Made by a program: the position numbers and the translations under genes
The notes under the pieces: model-generated
Told to the model about the DNA's origin: nothing
Seen by the model: only the letters and a program-made list of their open reading frames with translations
Database searches by the model: none
Shown here: one piece after another, positions 8,301 through 16,365 of the stretch
Layout of the letters: each line of letters opens with the position of its first letter
How positions within the stretch are numbered: the first letter of the stretch is position 1
Assembly (NCBI RefSeq): GCF_035440685.1
Contig: NZ_DAORMW010000011.1
DNA length: 64,000 nucleotides
Origin: Accumulibacter appositus
GTDB taxonomy: Bacteria > Pseudomonadota > Gammaproteobacteria > Burkholderiales > Rhodocyclaceae
Strand: one strand, 5' to 3'

Positions 8301-9487
8301 CCGATCGCCCGGCCGGCACGCGGCAGCACGAAACCGGCGCTCTCCGCACGAAAGGCGTCGAGCACCGCGTGCAGGTCGTCGTGCTCGCTCCCGGGCAGTA
8401 GCTGCCGCAGCTCGTGCAGCGTCTGCGGTCGGCGTACGTCGCGGCCTTCGTGTCGTTCGACCAGCGACAGCAGCACCTGGCGTGCGATGCGGCGCCGCGC
8501 GGCGCTCAGCGATGCATGGATCGCCGAGGCATGGTTGTCGATGGCGTTCGAGAGCGATGGCCCGGTGCCGCCCTCGGCGGTGCCGAGGCTGTCCTGGCGC
8601 GGCGCACAGATGGCATTGAAATCATCGGCGTCGATCTCGCTCCGCCCCTGTGAGCTGGCGCGTTGCCACATGCAGAGCAGGGCATGTTGGAGGATCGGCA
8701 GTTCGTCGTCGCCGCTTAGTGCGTTGAGCATGCGGTTGGCGAGTACCGGGTCGATACTGCCGCCGGCCAGAGTAAGCGGCGAGACGATGACCGATTTGAT
8801 CTGCTCGACAGCGAGGCGCGGCGTCAGGTAGATGCCACTGTTGATGGCTTCGGGAAAGCCATGGAAGGTGACGCAATTGCCAAGGAAGTCCGAGCGCATG
8901 GTGATTACCACGTAGATCGGCAGGGCTTCGCTCGCCGAACGCAGGAGCAAGGCGACGAAACTGTCGGCCTCGTCGGGGTTCCGCTGCCGGTAGCGGAAGA
9001 TTTCCTCGAACTGGTCTACCACCAGCAACAGGGACTGGCCTTCGAAAGCATCGGCTTTCTGGCGGTACAGCTCGGCCAGGGCCAGCGGGCTGGTGCCGAG
9101 CATTGCCGCCAGCGACGAGAGCGCAGCGGCGTGCTCCCTGTTGTCAGCCCAGCGGGGGTCTTCGCTCAGTGCGTTCGCCAGATTGGCCAGTGGAGCGTCG
9201 CCGGGCTGGAAGGTGCAGATGTTCCAGCGACAAGGCGGACTGGCGTCGCTGCCGGCCGGGGCATGCAGTGCGCCCCGGTGCAGCGCCGGAATCAGTCCGG
9301 CGCGTACCAGCGACGATTTGCCGCTGCCCGAGGCACCGAGCACGGCGGTGAAGCGCTGCCGGCGTTCGAGCTTGGCGAGCAGTTCACGGACCTGCGGCTC
9401 GCGGCCGAAAAAGAGCAGCGACTCGTTTTCGGTGAACGGGCGCAGGCCGACGTAGGGTGCCGGCAGGCTGAGCTTGATGCGCTTCAT
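5321..9487 (-). CDS. nSTAND ATPase with transmembrane segment and 16 WD40 repeats
   Basis: A 1388-residue signal-transducing STAND-class NTPase. The N-terminus has YVGLRPFTENE then FFGRE, typical of nSTAND proteins. Walker A is GASGSGKSS (residues 51-59) and Walker B is LLLVVDQFEEIF. A winged-helix/helical arm follows, then an Ala/Glu-rich coiled coil, one membrane helix (about 556-580), a second coiled coil, and 16 WD40 units from about residue 670 to 1350. The tail ends with HCDSC and a charged helix. The true start is the ATG at 9487; open sequence upstream is a shadow of the TIR gene. Start and upstream stop overlap as ATGA, so translation is coupled to the TIR gene. By analogy with STAND conflict proteins, the WD40 propeller probably senses a ligand; the ligand is unknown. 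Confidence 0.9.
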   Translation of the reverse strand: MKRIKLSLPAPYVGLRPFTENESLLFFGREPQVRELLAKLERRQRFTAVLGASGSGKSSLVRAGLIPALHRGALHAPAGSDASPPCRWNICTFQPGDAPLANLANALSEDPRWADNREHAAALSSLAAMLGTSPLALAELYRQKADAFEGQSLLLVVDQFEEIFRYRQRNPDEADSFVALLLRSASEALPIYVVITMRSDFLGNCVTFHGFPEAINSGIYLTPRLAVEQIKSVIVSPLTLAGGSIDPVLANRMLNALSGDDELPILQHALLCMWQRASSQGRSEIDADDFNAICAPRQDSLGTAEGGTGPSLSNAIDNHASAIHASLSAARRRIARQVLLSLVERHEGRDVRRPQTLHELRQLLPGSEHDDLHAVLDAFRAESAGFVLPRAGRAIGDDDLIDISHESLFRQWQLFRDWLDEEDLDVSELREWQRRATRWEKEGGDLLDDNDRRRAERWRTRVQSRAHPETWATRYEGPGAYALVDAYIQGSLEWHIKAAERAQALQRQAEEARTARLEAEAELQHAAAERAEGERARAVKDRQQAEDYAQRISRRSHIAIGGCAIAVVAALIAAWLGWQANAAKEEAEQSKNDANYASYHAKQSKIQAIAAKEEAQKRALENRVSELAIKAEELGRYNPDQSLRLALAVHQLDKPEANAKADGILRSANADYAYSHVLRGHKGHVWNAQFSPDGKTAITAGNDDTARLWSVAGGQKLHELKGHTAPIRSARFSPDGKTAITASDDKTARLWNVASSQPLHVLTGHTAPVRSARFSPDGKTAITASDDNTARLWEVDSGNPSHVLRGHESPVLSAHFSPDGKTAITINKNDTARLWNVDNGQLLHTLQGHKRSVLSAQISPDGKTAITTSKDQTARLWNVDSGHLRHELKGHQDWVLSAQFSPDRKTVLTASDDKTVRLWDVNSGELLHILQGHEGSVLDAQFSPDGKTVLTASDDRTVRLWKVNTGELLHILRGHGSWVRSAQFSVDGTTILTASNDKTARLWMLDGNHEPVVLRQPPGGLVGTTLLSPDGKTAITTSKDDETARLWEVNTGELMHTLKDHPGPVLSAQFSCDGKSVITTSKDGTARVWEVNTGELLHTLKDHAGPVLSAQFSCDGKFVITATSDDDNTAHLWNVDSGELLHTLKGHPGPVQSAQFSPDGRFVITTSKDDETARLWEGNTGKLLHTLNEHTGPVQSARFSPNGNYVITTSQDGTARVWTVEDGKLWDVLQGHDDWVENAQFSPDGKPPLRVITASDDKTARLWDVVSGRELHVLRGHEQWVVSAQFSPDAKTAVTASEDGTARLWDVASGRQLEVLRGDDGALLSAQFSADGNSVLTTSRKGTVQRWHCDSCRPIEETATEVLGRVGRELDEKERKHFSIPDAQPGKN
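5440..7475 (-). repeat. Intragenic WD40 tandem repeats (16 units, about 126 bases each)
   Basis: Tandem repeats inside the nSTAND gene. Each unit encodes about 42 residues with a GH dipeptide, SAQFSPDGK, the T/A-S-D-D core and ARLW. Several neighbouring units are nearly identical in DNA, especially those between about 5900 and 6360, which suggests recent unit duplication or gene conversion. Unit 9 (around 6420-6480) has lost the GH dipeptide. Confidence 0.9.
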
Positions 9488-11028
9488 GCTGGCGACAGTC
9501 CGCGCAGGAAATCGGCGAGGTCCTGCTCGTTGATCGCGACCACGTCGTCCGACTCGATGCGGAACTCGCTGGCAACGGTCCCGTTTTCGAGGTACACCCC
9601 CCAACGTTCGAGCGGCAGGCCGCTCTCGGCGAGCTGGTTGAGAAAGTAGAGCAGGCGGTTGTAGACCGCGAAACGCTTGCTGGGGTCGGCAAAAATGGTG
9701 ATGCCGGCGCGACAGGGCCGCAGGAGTTCCGTGACGTCGACGCCATTGTTGCCCAGTGGTGCGTTCGGCGGCAGGCCGCGCTGGTCGAAATTCTGGCCGC
9801 GAATGATCGCGCTGAGCCGGCCGGTCAAGGCCGGCACGCTGGCCAGGTCGTCGACGAAGACCAGCGGCTTGCGCACCCTGGCGAGCGCTGGCGCCGTTGG
9901 CGTGACAGCCGCGCGTTCGCGACGCGTGCGTTCGGCGTGCAGACGTTCGATGACTTCGCGCTGGAAAGCGGTACGATTGGTAACCCGCAGGGATTCGGTC
10001 TGGAACAGCGCGGCGTGTCCGGGATCTGCGATCTCGTCGGGGGCTGGGAGACTCTCGCACCATTGCATGATCGGCATGCTCGCCCGGCGCGCGTCGCGGG
10101 CGCGCTGGAATTGCAGCTGTGGCAGCGGCGCCGCGAAGCCTCTGAACTTGCGCCCGGCGCTGGCCGAGAGCAGTTGCACGAAGAGGTCGCTGCGTTCGAG
10201 GTCGGCGCTGATCGTGGTGTCGAATTCCTGTGGCGTCAAGCCGACGTAGTCGCCCTCAGGCAGGACGGTGATGCCCTCGGCTGCCAGCGCCGCCCTGATG
10301 GCGCCGTGCTGCAGTTCGAGGTCGTCGGTGGCGTCGGCGAGTACGACCGTTCCGAGGGGCGCGAGGCCGACAGCTGCTTTGCCGTTCGTCCTTGCCGATT
10401 CAGGGCGGGTGTTGCCGGCGGCGATGTCTGCTTGGGTTGTTGCGGACGTCATTGCCGTGACCGTGCGCGCGGCGCGTATGCGGGCATCGATGGGCACGCG
10501 CAGCTCGTTCAGGATCCGCCAGTAGTAGCGGGTGCCTTCCTCGTCGCAGTCTTTCGGGCTGGGGTAACCGGCGAGTACCGGCGATGCGGCGTTGACCGGC
10601 TTGTACCAGAACTTGGCGTGAATCGTGCCCTTGCGCAGCGCCTGAATAATCGGCGGCACGCCGGTGAGGTCCTCGAAAGGCCAGATCTCGACGACCAGGA
10701 CGTCACTCGGCTTCTCCGCGCTGCCACCATGGCTGCGGACGAAGTGTTCGAGCTCCTTGCCACACCACTGCGAATCGACGTAGTTCTGGGACAGCAAGAG
10801 GACCAGCAAACGGCTGCGCCGGACCTTGTCCAGCAACTCGTCGTTGAATTCGTCGCCGGGCCGGAGCTGGTGGTCGATGAAGATGTTCTTCGGGAGTGCG
10901 CTCGGTCCTTCGTTGAGGTTGGCCGCCAGCGCAGTCACCCAGCCGACCGAAGTGGACGCCCCCAGGGCAAGGCCATTGTCAGCATGCGCGTAGCTGACGA
11001 AGATATCGTACGTTTCAGAAGGGTCCAT
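9484..11028 (-). CDS. TIR-domain protein with two further TIR-like modules
   Basis: A 514-residue protein. Residues 1-140 are a TIR domain: YDIFVSYAHAD, FIDHQLRPGDEF and WCGKELEHF, where Glu92 occupies the place of the catalytic Glu of NADase TIRs. Residues about 225-330 (VVLADATDDLE to LFVQLLSAS) and about 400-514 (PLVFVDDLASVP to GITIFADPSK) look like two more TIR-like alpha/beta modules. An Ala/Thr-rich linker joins the first two. The ATG at 11028 is preceded by GGGAGG at good spacing; longer open sequence upstream is not protein-like. The stop overlaps the STAND gene start by ATGA. Inference: the TIR effector and the STAND-WD40 sensor work as one system. Confidence 0.85.
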   Translation of the reverse strand: MDPSETYDIFVSYAHADNGLALGASTSVGWVTALAANLNEGPSALPKNIFIDHQLRPGDEFNDELLDKVRRSRLLVLLLSQNYVDSQWCGKELEHFVRSHGGSAEKPSDVLVVEIWPFEDLTGVPPIIQALRKGTIHAKFWYKPVNAASPVLAGYPSPKDCDEEGTRYYWRILNELRVPIDARIRAARTVTAMTSATTQADIAAGNTRPESARTNGKAAVGLAPLGTVVLADATDDLELQHGAIRAALAAEGITVLPEGDYVGLTPQEFDTTISADLERSDLFVQLLSASAGRKFRGFAAPLPQLQFQRARDARRASMPIMQWCESLPAPDEIADPGHAALFQTESLRVTNRTAFQREVIERLHAERTRRERAAVTPTAPALARVRKPLVFVDDLASVPALTGRLSAIIRGQNFDQRGLPPNAPLGNNGVDVTELLRPCRAGITIFADPSKRFAVYNRLLYFLNQLAESGLPLERWGVYLENGTVASEFRIESDDVVAINEQDLADFLRGLSPA

Positions 11029-11381
11029 GGCGGCCTCCCAAACATTTTCATCGCGGTGGTGGGGATGCGCATCTGCACCGTAAATACTAGCAGCCGCGAG
11101 GGATGGCTGCCGAGTTTTGCGCCACCCGATCGACATGTCGGCAGAGGACTTGGTGCCGGCTGCCAGGATCTCTGCCAGGAGATGGAATGTCGGGCGCCTG
11201 AGGGCAGATGCTGTCGCACGAGTGCCTCGAATGAGCGTGTCGCCTGTGGTGTGTGGCAATCGCTCGCGCGACTCGCATTGCTGCCTATCGCCACATCGGG
11301 CGCCGCTACTGGCCGGATTTGTGCGACACTGCCCGCTTTTTACTTCGTCAAGCCGCTCGCGCGGCTATTGGGGGACTCGCC
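11029..11381. promoter_or_regulatory. Divergent intergenic region with inverted repeat upstream of TIR operon
   Basis: 353 bases without a credible gene, between the TIR operon (minus) and the small Lys-rich gene (plus). An inverted repeat GCAGCC/GGCTGC spans 11090-11110, immediately followed (reading on the minus strand) by TAGTAT, a fair -10 candidate about 55 bases before the TIR start. No clear -35 is seen. The repeat could be an operator; this is weak. Confidence 0.3.
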
Positions 11382-11564
11382 TTGGCAAAACCAAATTATC
11401 AGTTCGAGAAGCGCCAGAGAGAACTTGAGAAGAAACGCAAGAAGGAAGAGAAGCGCCAGGTCGCTCTTGCTGCCAAGGGTGCAGCGGCTGGCGACGATAC
11501 AGAGGCTGCGCAGCAGCCTGCAGCGGTGGACAGCGATGCCCCGGAGACCACTACCGGCGGTTGA
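11382..11564 (+). CDS. Small Lys/Glu-rich conserved hypothetical protein
   Basis: A 60-residue protein starting MAKPNYQFEKRQRELEKKRKKEEK, stated here as two pieces: MAKPNYQFEKRQ then RELEKKRKKEEKRQ. The N-terminal half is a highly charged helix; the C-terminal half is Ala/Thr/Asp-rich and probably disordered. Short proteins with this N-terminus recur in beta- and gammaproteobacteria without known function. The start is TTG at 11382, preceded by GGGGGA at 7-8 bases. An ATG further upstream in frame is open but adds Arg-rich sequence that looks non-coding. Confidence 0.6.
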   Translation: MAKPNYQFEKRQRELEKKRKKEEKRQVALAAKGAAAGDDTEAAQQPAAVDSDAPETTTGG

Positions 11565-11728
11565 GCGAAGTGATCGCTGTCGGCTTCGTGTCGTAGGTGA
11601 GACGTGCTGAGGGCCCGGGGCCGGCGCCGTACTTGTGCACGCATCGCAAACATGCCGCTCGTCGCTGCTGCCTGGTGCTTCGTTGCCGGTAGCGGCGCGG
11701 GCGACGGCGGCAAGGGGTGACGGGCGAC

Positions 11729-12922
11729 ATGTCTCTGACGCTGATCGTTCTATGCGTGCCCGCTTTCCTGGTTGCTGCGGCAGGCCTGCTGGCGGGACTC
11801 GTCTTCATGTCTGCTCTGTCCATGCCCAGGGTGCAGCGTAGCGGTACGGTGACCATGATCCTGCCGCTGACCGGTGAAGCGGTCGGACTGGCCGCCCTGC
11901 TACGCGCGCTCGAGGTGCAAACGCTGCCGGCACGGCGCCTGTTGATCTGCGTCGAGGGCAGGCATGATCCGGCCTATGCCCGTGCGCTGCAACTGGCGAG
12001 CACGACCAGCCTGCCGATCGAGATTCTGATCGCCGGCGAGGCAAGCGATTGTGCCCAGAAGTGCTGCAATCAGATCGCTGGACTGGCGCGGATCGATGCG
12101 CGCGACGAGGTCGTCGTCCTGTTCGACGCGGACATCGCGCCGCCGCCGTGGTGGCTGTCGGCTCTGGCGACGCCACTGCTCGACGGCAGTGCCGATATCG
12201 TCACCGGCTACCGCTGGCCGCTGTTCGCCGGACAGCGTTTTGGCGCCATGCCGGGTGTCTTGCTTTCCTCCCAACTCGCAGCCGCAATCGACCGGGGAAT
12301 TGCCCTGTTGCCGCGGCTCGCAGCCTTTCCGGTCACCTGGGGCGGGTCGCTGGCGCTGTCGCCGCGCGCGCTCGAAAAACTCGATGCGGCGCGTCTTCTC
12401 GGCAGCACCTTGTCGGACGATTGCAGCCTCGGCGCACAAGCCGCCGCCCTGGGCCTGCGCGTGCTGACCCGGCGCGCGCTACTGGTGCCGACACCGGCGA
12501 GCGGCGGTCTGGTCGCGCTGTGGCGTTTCGGGCGCCGGCAGTACCAGATCATCCGCGTTTATCGACCGTCGCTGTGGTGGCTGGCCTTGCTGGCGCTGAG
12601 CAGTCGCGTCACGGCCTGGGGGGTGCTTATGGCCAATTTCGAGCAGGGGTGGGCGCGCCTGGCGACCCTGGCTTTGCTCATCTTCGCGCTGCTGGCCGTG
12701 CTCATTCAGGCGCTGGTCGGGCGCCGGCTGGGCATGGCCGATCCGCTCGCCATGACGGTGCTGCAGGGCTTGCTCGCGCTGTGCAAGCCGCTGCTTGATG
12801 TCTTCCACTGGAGTCTGGTGCTGGCGGCCGTGGACACACGCATCATTCGTTGGGGCCATCTCGCTTATCGTGTTGCCGGGCCGGCGCAGATCGCCGTCAT
12901 GAGTCGTCGCCGATGGGGCTGA
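11729..12922 (+). CDS. Family 2/21-like membrane glycosyltransferase
   Basis: A 397-residue glycosyltransferase resembling ceramide/hopanoid glucosyltransferases (GT21-like branch of GT-A enzymes). An N-terminal membrane helix is followed by the catalytic domain with the metal-binding DAD in LFDADIAPPPWW, the acceptor segment VTWGGSLALS, a second acid in STLSDDCSLG, and an RRQYQ motif similar to the (Q/R)xxRW signature. Three or more helices form the C-terminus. The nucleotide-sugar donor and acceptor are unknown; a lipid acceptor is likely from topology. The ATG at 11729 is preceded by AAGGGG; an in-frame GTG at 11717 is possible. The next gene overlaps by 10 bases, so this is the head of a three-gene operon. 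Confidence 0.75.
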   Translation: MSLTLIVLCVPAFLVAAAGLLAGLVFMSALSMPRVQRSGTVTMILPLTGEAVGLAALLRALEVQTLPARRLLICVEGRHDPAYARALQLASTTSLPIEILIAGEASDCAQKCCNQIAGLARIDARDEVVVLFDADIAPPPWWLSALATPLLDGSADIVTGYRWPLFAGQRFGAMPGVLLSSQLAAAIDRGIALLPRLAAFPVTWGGSLALSPRALEKLDAARLLGSTLSDDCSLGAQAAALGLRVLTRRALLVPTPASGGLVALWRFGRRQYQIIRVYRPSLWWLALLALSSRVTAWGVLMANFEQGWARLATLALLIFALLAVLIQALVGRRLGMADPLAMTVLQGLLALCKPLLDVFHWSLVLAAVDTRIIRWGHLAYRVAGPAQIAVMSRRRWG

Positions 12923-14355
12923 TGCTGTCCCTTGCCGGTCGTCTGGCCGGTCGCTCGGCGGTCCTGACGCGGCTGGCGGGGCGTCTGGTTGCGCACGAGC
13001 TGCGGCACCTCAAAGGCAAACCGGTCGAGCGTCAGTTGCTGGTCTACGAGCTGCCTGAGACGCAACTGGCGCTGGCCAACGATCTGCGCGTCGTCGACAC
13101 CCTGCTCAGTGATCGGGCGGGAACTTTCCCCAAGGCGGCGGCGCTCGAGCGCCTGCTGCGGCCCTTGGTCGGCGGCGGGGTTTTCGGCCAGCCTGGCGGC
13201 GACGCTGTCAAGCAGGCGCGGCGCGTTTTTCTGCGCGCGCTGGCGCGCGTCCCCGAGCAGCGGGTGACGGGCGTGGCGCGCGAGCTGACGCGCACCTATC
13301 TGGCCGACTGGCAGCGGCGAGGCCAGCCGGTGGCCATTCCCAGCGAGCTGTCGCGGCTGACCATCGACATCGTCAGCGAAGCGACCCTGGGCGGGCGTTT
13401 CACCGCCGCGGAGGGGCAGCGCTTCGTCGAGCTGTTCTTTGCCTACCACCAGCGCGCCAATCCGGTGCTGCTGCTGCTCGGCGGTCAGGCTCCGGCCGTG
13501 CAGCAGGCACTGGTCGAAGGCATGGGCCTGGCGGCGATTGGCGCCGAGATGCGCGCGCTGATCCGCCAGCGCTTCCTGCTGCCATTACTGGAAGAGCGGC
13601 CGTCGGCCGAGGGTGCGCCGTTCGCTGCCGCTTTGCTCGAAGCCGCAGCGGTCGGGTTGGGCGCAGAGTGCTCGCTGGCCAAAGATGAGGCGCGCCAGAC
13701 GGCGATGCTCGACGAGATTGCAGTGATGCTTCTCGCCGGTCACGAGACGACCGCCTCGGTGCTCAGCTGGCTGCTCTGGGAACTGGCCGACGCGCCGCAG
13801 GAACAGGATGCCGCCGCGCGAGTGATCGCCGCGGCAAGCGGCGGCGAGGAACTGCAAGCCGACGCCGATATCGACAGGCAGCAGGCCGCTGCTGGCGCCG
13901 ATAAAGCCGTTGCCAGGCAGTTGGGCGCGCTGACCCATGAAGCATTGCGGCTTTATCCGCCGATTGCCTTCCTGTTGCGCGAAACGACCGAGGCGGTGAG
14001 CTTTCGCGAACGACCGATCTGCGCCGGCGGCTTCGTGGTCGTTTCGCCGTGGACCATCCAACGCCATCGTGCGCTGTGGCCCGAGCCCGATCGCTTCGAT
14101 CCGGGGCGCTGGCTGGCCAGCGAGCCGCCGGCGGCGAGTGCCGAGCGCCTGGCGATGATTCCTTTCGGTTACGGCCCGCGCGTCTGTCCGGGCAAACGTT
14201 TTGCCGAGCTTGAGATGCAGGCCATCCTCTCGGAGCTGCTCGGCAGCCGTCAACTCGCACGCAGTCGCGGGCGGGCGCCCAATCCGCTCGGCACGCTGAC
14301 TTCGCGGCCGGACTACGATTTCCGGCTGCAGATCACGCCGCGCGGCGTCGGCTGA
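12913..14355 (+). CDS. Cytochrome P450
   Basis: A 480-residue soluble P450 monooxygenase. Hallmarks are the I-helix oxygen-binding motif LLAGHETTAS, the K-helix ExxR in THEALRLYPP, the meander segment PDRFDPGRWL, and the heme-cysteine loop FGYGPRVCPGKRFA. An Ala/Asp/Gln-rich insertion sits between the I and K helices (around residues 300-330). The class resembles CYP4/CYP102-like fatty-acid hydroxylases, though the substrate cannot be read from sequence. It overlaps the upstream glycosyltransferase by 10 bases and is followed after 9 bases by a methyltransferase, so all three are probably one pathway. No redox partner is adjacent; the thioredoxin-like ferredoxin at 2333 is unlinked. Confidence 0.93.
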   Translation: MGLMLSLAGRLAGRSAVLTRLAGRLVAHELRHLKGKPVERQLLVYELPETQLALANDLRVVDTLLSDRAGTFPKAAALERLLRPLVGGGVFGQPGGDAVKQARRVFLRALARVPEQRVTGVARELTRTYLADWQRRGQPVAIPSELSRLTIDIVSEATLGGRFTAAEGQRFVELFFAYHQRANPVLLLLGGQAPAVQQALVEGMGLAAIGAEMRALIRQRFLLPLLEERPSAEGAPFAAALLEAAAVGLGAECSLAKDEARQTAMLDEIAVMLLAGHETTASVLSWLLWELADAPQEQDAAARVIAAASGGEELQADADIDRQQAAAGADKAVARQLGALTHEALRLYPPIAFLLRETTEAVSFRERPICAGGFVVVSPWTIQRHRALWPEPDRFDPGRWLASEPPAASAERLAMIPFGYGPRVCPGKRFAELEMQAILSELLGSRQLARSRGRAPNPLGTLTSRPDYDFRLQITPRGVG

Positions 14356-14364
14356 GCTGCGCGC

Positions 14365-15321
14365 ATGCCGCTTTCGTCGACACTTCCCCCTTGTCCGATT
14401 ACCGGGCGGCCTGCGCGCCGTCGCGTGCATGGCGTGTCGACGCGGGTGCTGTTGGCCATGTGGCGTGCGGCCGGCGCTGGTGACCTGAGCCACCTTTTTC
14501 CCGAGGCACCGCAGGTGGTGCTCTACGAGTCGGATACCGGGCTGTACTTCTTTGCACCCGTGCTTGCCGGCGACGCGGATTTCTACCGGCGTTTCTACGC
14601 CAGTCACGCCGCACATGCGGCGCTCAGCGCACATTCCGAGGTGCGGCGCGAGTTCGTCCATGCAGCCCGCCACATTGCCGCCGGGTCGCGGGTGCTCGAC
14701 GTCGGTTGTGGCAGTGGCGCTTTCCGCGAACACCTGCCGCAGGGCACGTATCGCGGACTCGATCCCTTTGCCGAAGCCGGGGCGGCAGGCGACGTGATCC
14801 GCCAGAGCTTGCCCGAGCATGTCGAAGAAGCGCGTGGGCGCTACGACGTGGTGACCGCTTTTCAGGTCATCGAACACGTCGTCGATCCGCTCGGCTTTGC
14901 TCGCCAGCTGCTCTCCCTGCTGCGTCCAGGCGGCACGCTTATCGTCTGCGCGCCGCTGCACCCCTCGCCACTGACCGAGATTCCCAATTTCCTGATCAAC
15001 GCGCCGCCGCACCATCTCAGTTGGTGGACGGCAGGCGCTTGCCAGGCCCTCGCCGAGGCCATTGGGGTGGAGCCGGTCGAGATCGTCGAGATTCCGGCGT
15101 CGTCCCATGACTCCGAGGCCATGGTGTACTGGATGCACCGTTTTTCTCTACTGCGCGCGCGTCCCGGCCTGGGCGAACGCTATTTCGCGCATCGCTGGCG
15201 GTGGCACCTGAATCTGGTCGTCAGCTATCTGCTTGCCCGTCTGGCGACGCCTTTGCTGCCCTTACCAAAGGGTGGACGGCCGTGCTCCGTGATGTTGGTG
15301 GCGCGTTCGCGGCGGGCCTAG
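14365..15321 (+). CDS. Class I SAM-dependent methyltransferase
   Basis: A 318-residue methyltransferase. The SAM-binding glycine motif is VLDVGCGSGAF, followed by YRGLDPFAEA, DVVTAFQVIEHVVDP and LLRPGGTLIVCAP, as in UbiG-type class I enzymes. The N-terminal 90 residues (CPITGRPA and LYESDTGLYFF) form an accessory segment often seen in polysaccharide or lipid-modifying methyltransferases. The C-terminal 60 residues (HRWRWHLNLVVSYL) are related to a decayed fragment at 16538. It starts 9 bases after the P450 stop. Its substrate is probably the product of the glycosyltransferase/P450 steps. Confidence 0.85.
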   Translation: MPLSSTLPPCPITGRPARRRVHGVSTRVLLAMWRAAGAGDLSHLFPEAPQVVLYESDTGLYFFAPVLAGDADFYRRFYASHAAHAALSAHSEVRREFVHAARHIAAGSRVLDVGCGSGAFREHLPQGTYRGLDPFAEAGAAGDVIRQSLPEHVEEARGRYDVVTAFQVIEHVVDPLGFARQLLSLLRPGGTLIVCAPLHPSPLTEIPNFLINAPPHHLSWWTAGACQALAEAIGVEPVEIVEIPASSHDSEAMVYWMHRFSLLRARPGLGERYFAHRWRWHLNLVVSYLLARLATPLLPLPKGGRPCSVMLVARSRRA

Positions 15322-15426
15322 CCGCGCGCCAGCCGCAGTCTCCCCCGCACGCCGCGGCATTGGCTCGGTTGAGGACGTGCAGGCGCCCTGGCCCTCGTGA
15401 GCAGGAGGCGATTTCATGGTGCCTGT

Positions 15427-16365
15427 TCACCGGTTTTCTATATTCGCGGCGACAGTCCGAGTTGACCCCTTCGCGCATGGTACTTCCTGAGCCAGTTGTA
15501 ACCAGGCGATGCTGATTGGCCTAGAATCTTCGAGGGCGAATCTTATTTTAAGCAGCGCAAGACGCTTTTCGAAATCGGCAGAGGAATACCCATTTACAAC
15601 GGTCTCGGCAATGAGGAAGAATATTTCCCGAAACCGGGAAACATTATCAGCTGAAAGAACGCTTTCCAGTTCGTCGAAGTGTCCCCAGTTCTCTCCAAAA
15701 TCTTCGGCATAGATCAGATGCACTTTTGGACTGTCGCGGATGCCCTCCCGGAGTCCTTCTATGTTCGGTCGCAGGAGAGAGTATTCCGCAGAGAGAACGA
15801 TAAACATCTGCCCGAGATGAGGCGCATCCAGTTCGAGCAGTGTGTTGGCTTGCTCTATGTCAAAAGGATCAACGAGGACAGGATAGTAGACCAGACCCTT
15901 GCCACTCTTCTGTCTGGCCTGCGCTACAGTGGACAGGGTGCTGGCGATGAGCTGTGGGCGACCTCCCAGGCTGTAGTGCAGGCCAATGAAGCGGGTTCCT
16001 GCTTCCTCCTGCATGCGTGTACCGATCCTCTCCGGATTGCGGTCACACAGCTCCTGGTAATCTTTCGCGTATCCATGCTCTACCAGTATCTTGGCGCTCT
16101 CGGCGGTGACGTTGTTGCCGCAGTTGAAATCAAGCCACAGCATGCCTGGGTGGACAAAAACAGTATTGATATTTAGCTGTTCCAACTCCTGGTGTGGCGT
16201 CTTACAGGATGCTGAAATCTCGCGCGCGAGAGCGCTGTCTTTCCCCGATGTGTGCAGGCGGGATTCTCGATGTTCTTGTTGTGCCTTGTAGTATCGACCG
16301 GCCGAGCACCCATTCAGCAGGATGAGCAGCAGCAGGTAAGCAGTGATTTTCAAGGGTTGCTCCAT
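15427..16365 (-). CDS. Putative lipoprotein, possible alpha/beta-hydrolase fold
   Basis: A 312-residue predicted lipoprotein: MEQPLKI, hydrophobic stretch, then lipobox LLNGC with lipidated Cys20. I do not recognise the family. The segment IGLHYSLGGRPQ resembles a lipase nucleophile elbow (H-x-S-x-G-G), VDPFDIEQ could supply the acid and NWGHFDE the histidine, so an alpha/beta-hydrolase-like fold is possible but unproven. Codon use and base composition are clearly more A+T-rich than all neighbours, suggesting horizontal acquisition. The gene is inverted relative to its flanks and lies between the methyltransferase and a decayed copy of that gene's 3' end. Confidence 0.7.
   Translation of the reverse strand: MEQPLKITAYLLLLILLNGCSAGRYYKAQQEHRESRLHTSGKDSALAREISASCKTPHQELEQLNINTVFVHPGMLWLDFNCGNNVTAESAKILVEHGYAKDYQELCDRNPERIGTRMQEEAGTRFIGLHYSLGGRPQLIASTLSTVAQARQKSGKGLVYYPVLVDPFDIEQANTLLELDAPHLGQMFIVLSAEYSLLRPNIEGLREGIRDSPKVHLIYAEDFGENWGHFDELESVLSADNVSRFREIFFLIAETVVNGYSSADFEKRLALLKIRFALEDSRPISIAWLQLAQEVPCAKGSTRTVAANIENR

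Noticed and set aside
9488..10063. N-terminal extension of the STAND gene to 10063
   Set aside because: This part is Arg/Ser-rich and lies in the shadow of the TIR gene; the STAND domain begins exactly at the ATG that overlaps the TIR stop.
13585..15138. A 517-codon minus-strand frame
   Set aside because: Antisense of the P450 and methyltransferase, both with full motifs.
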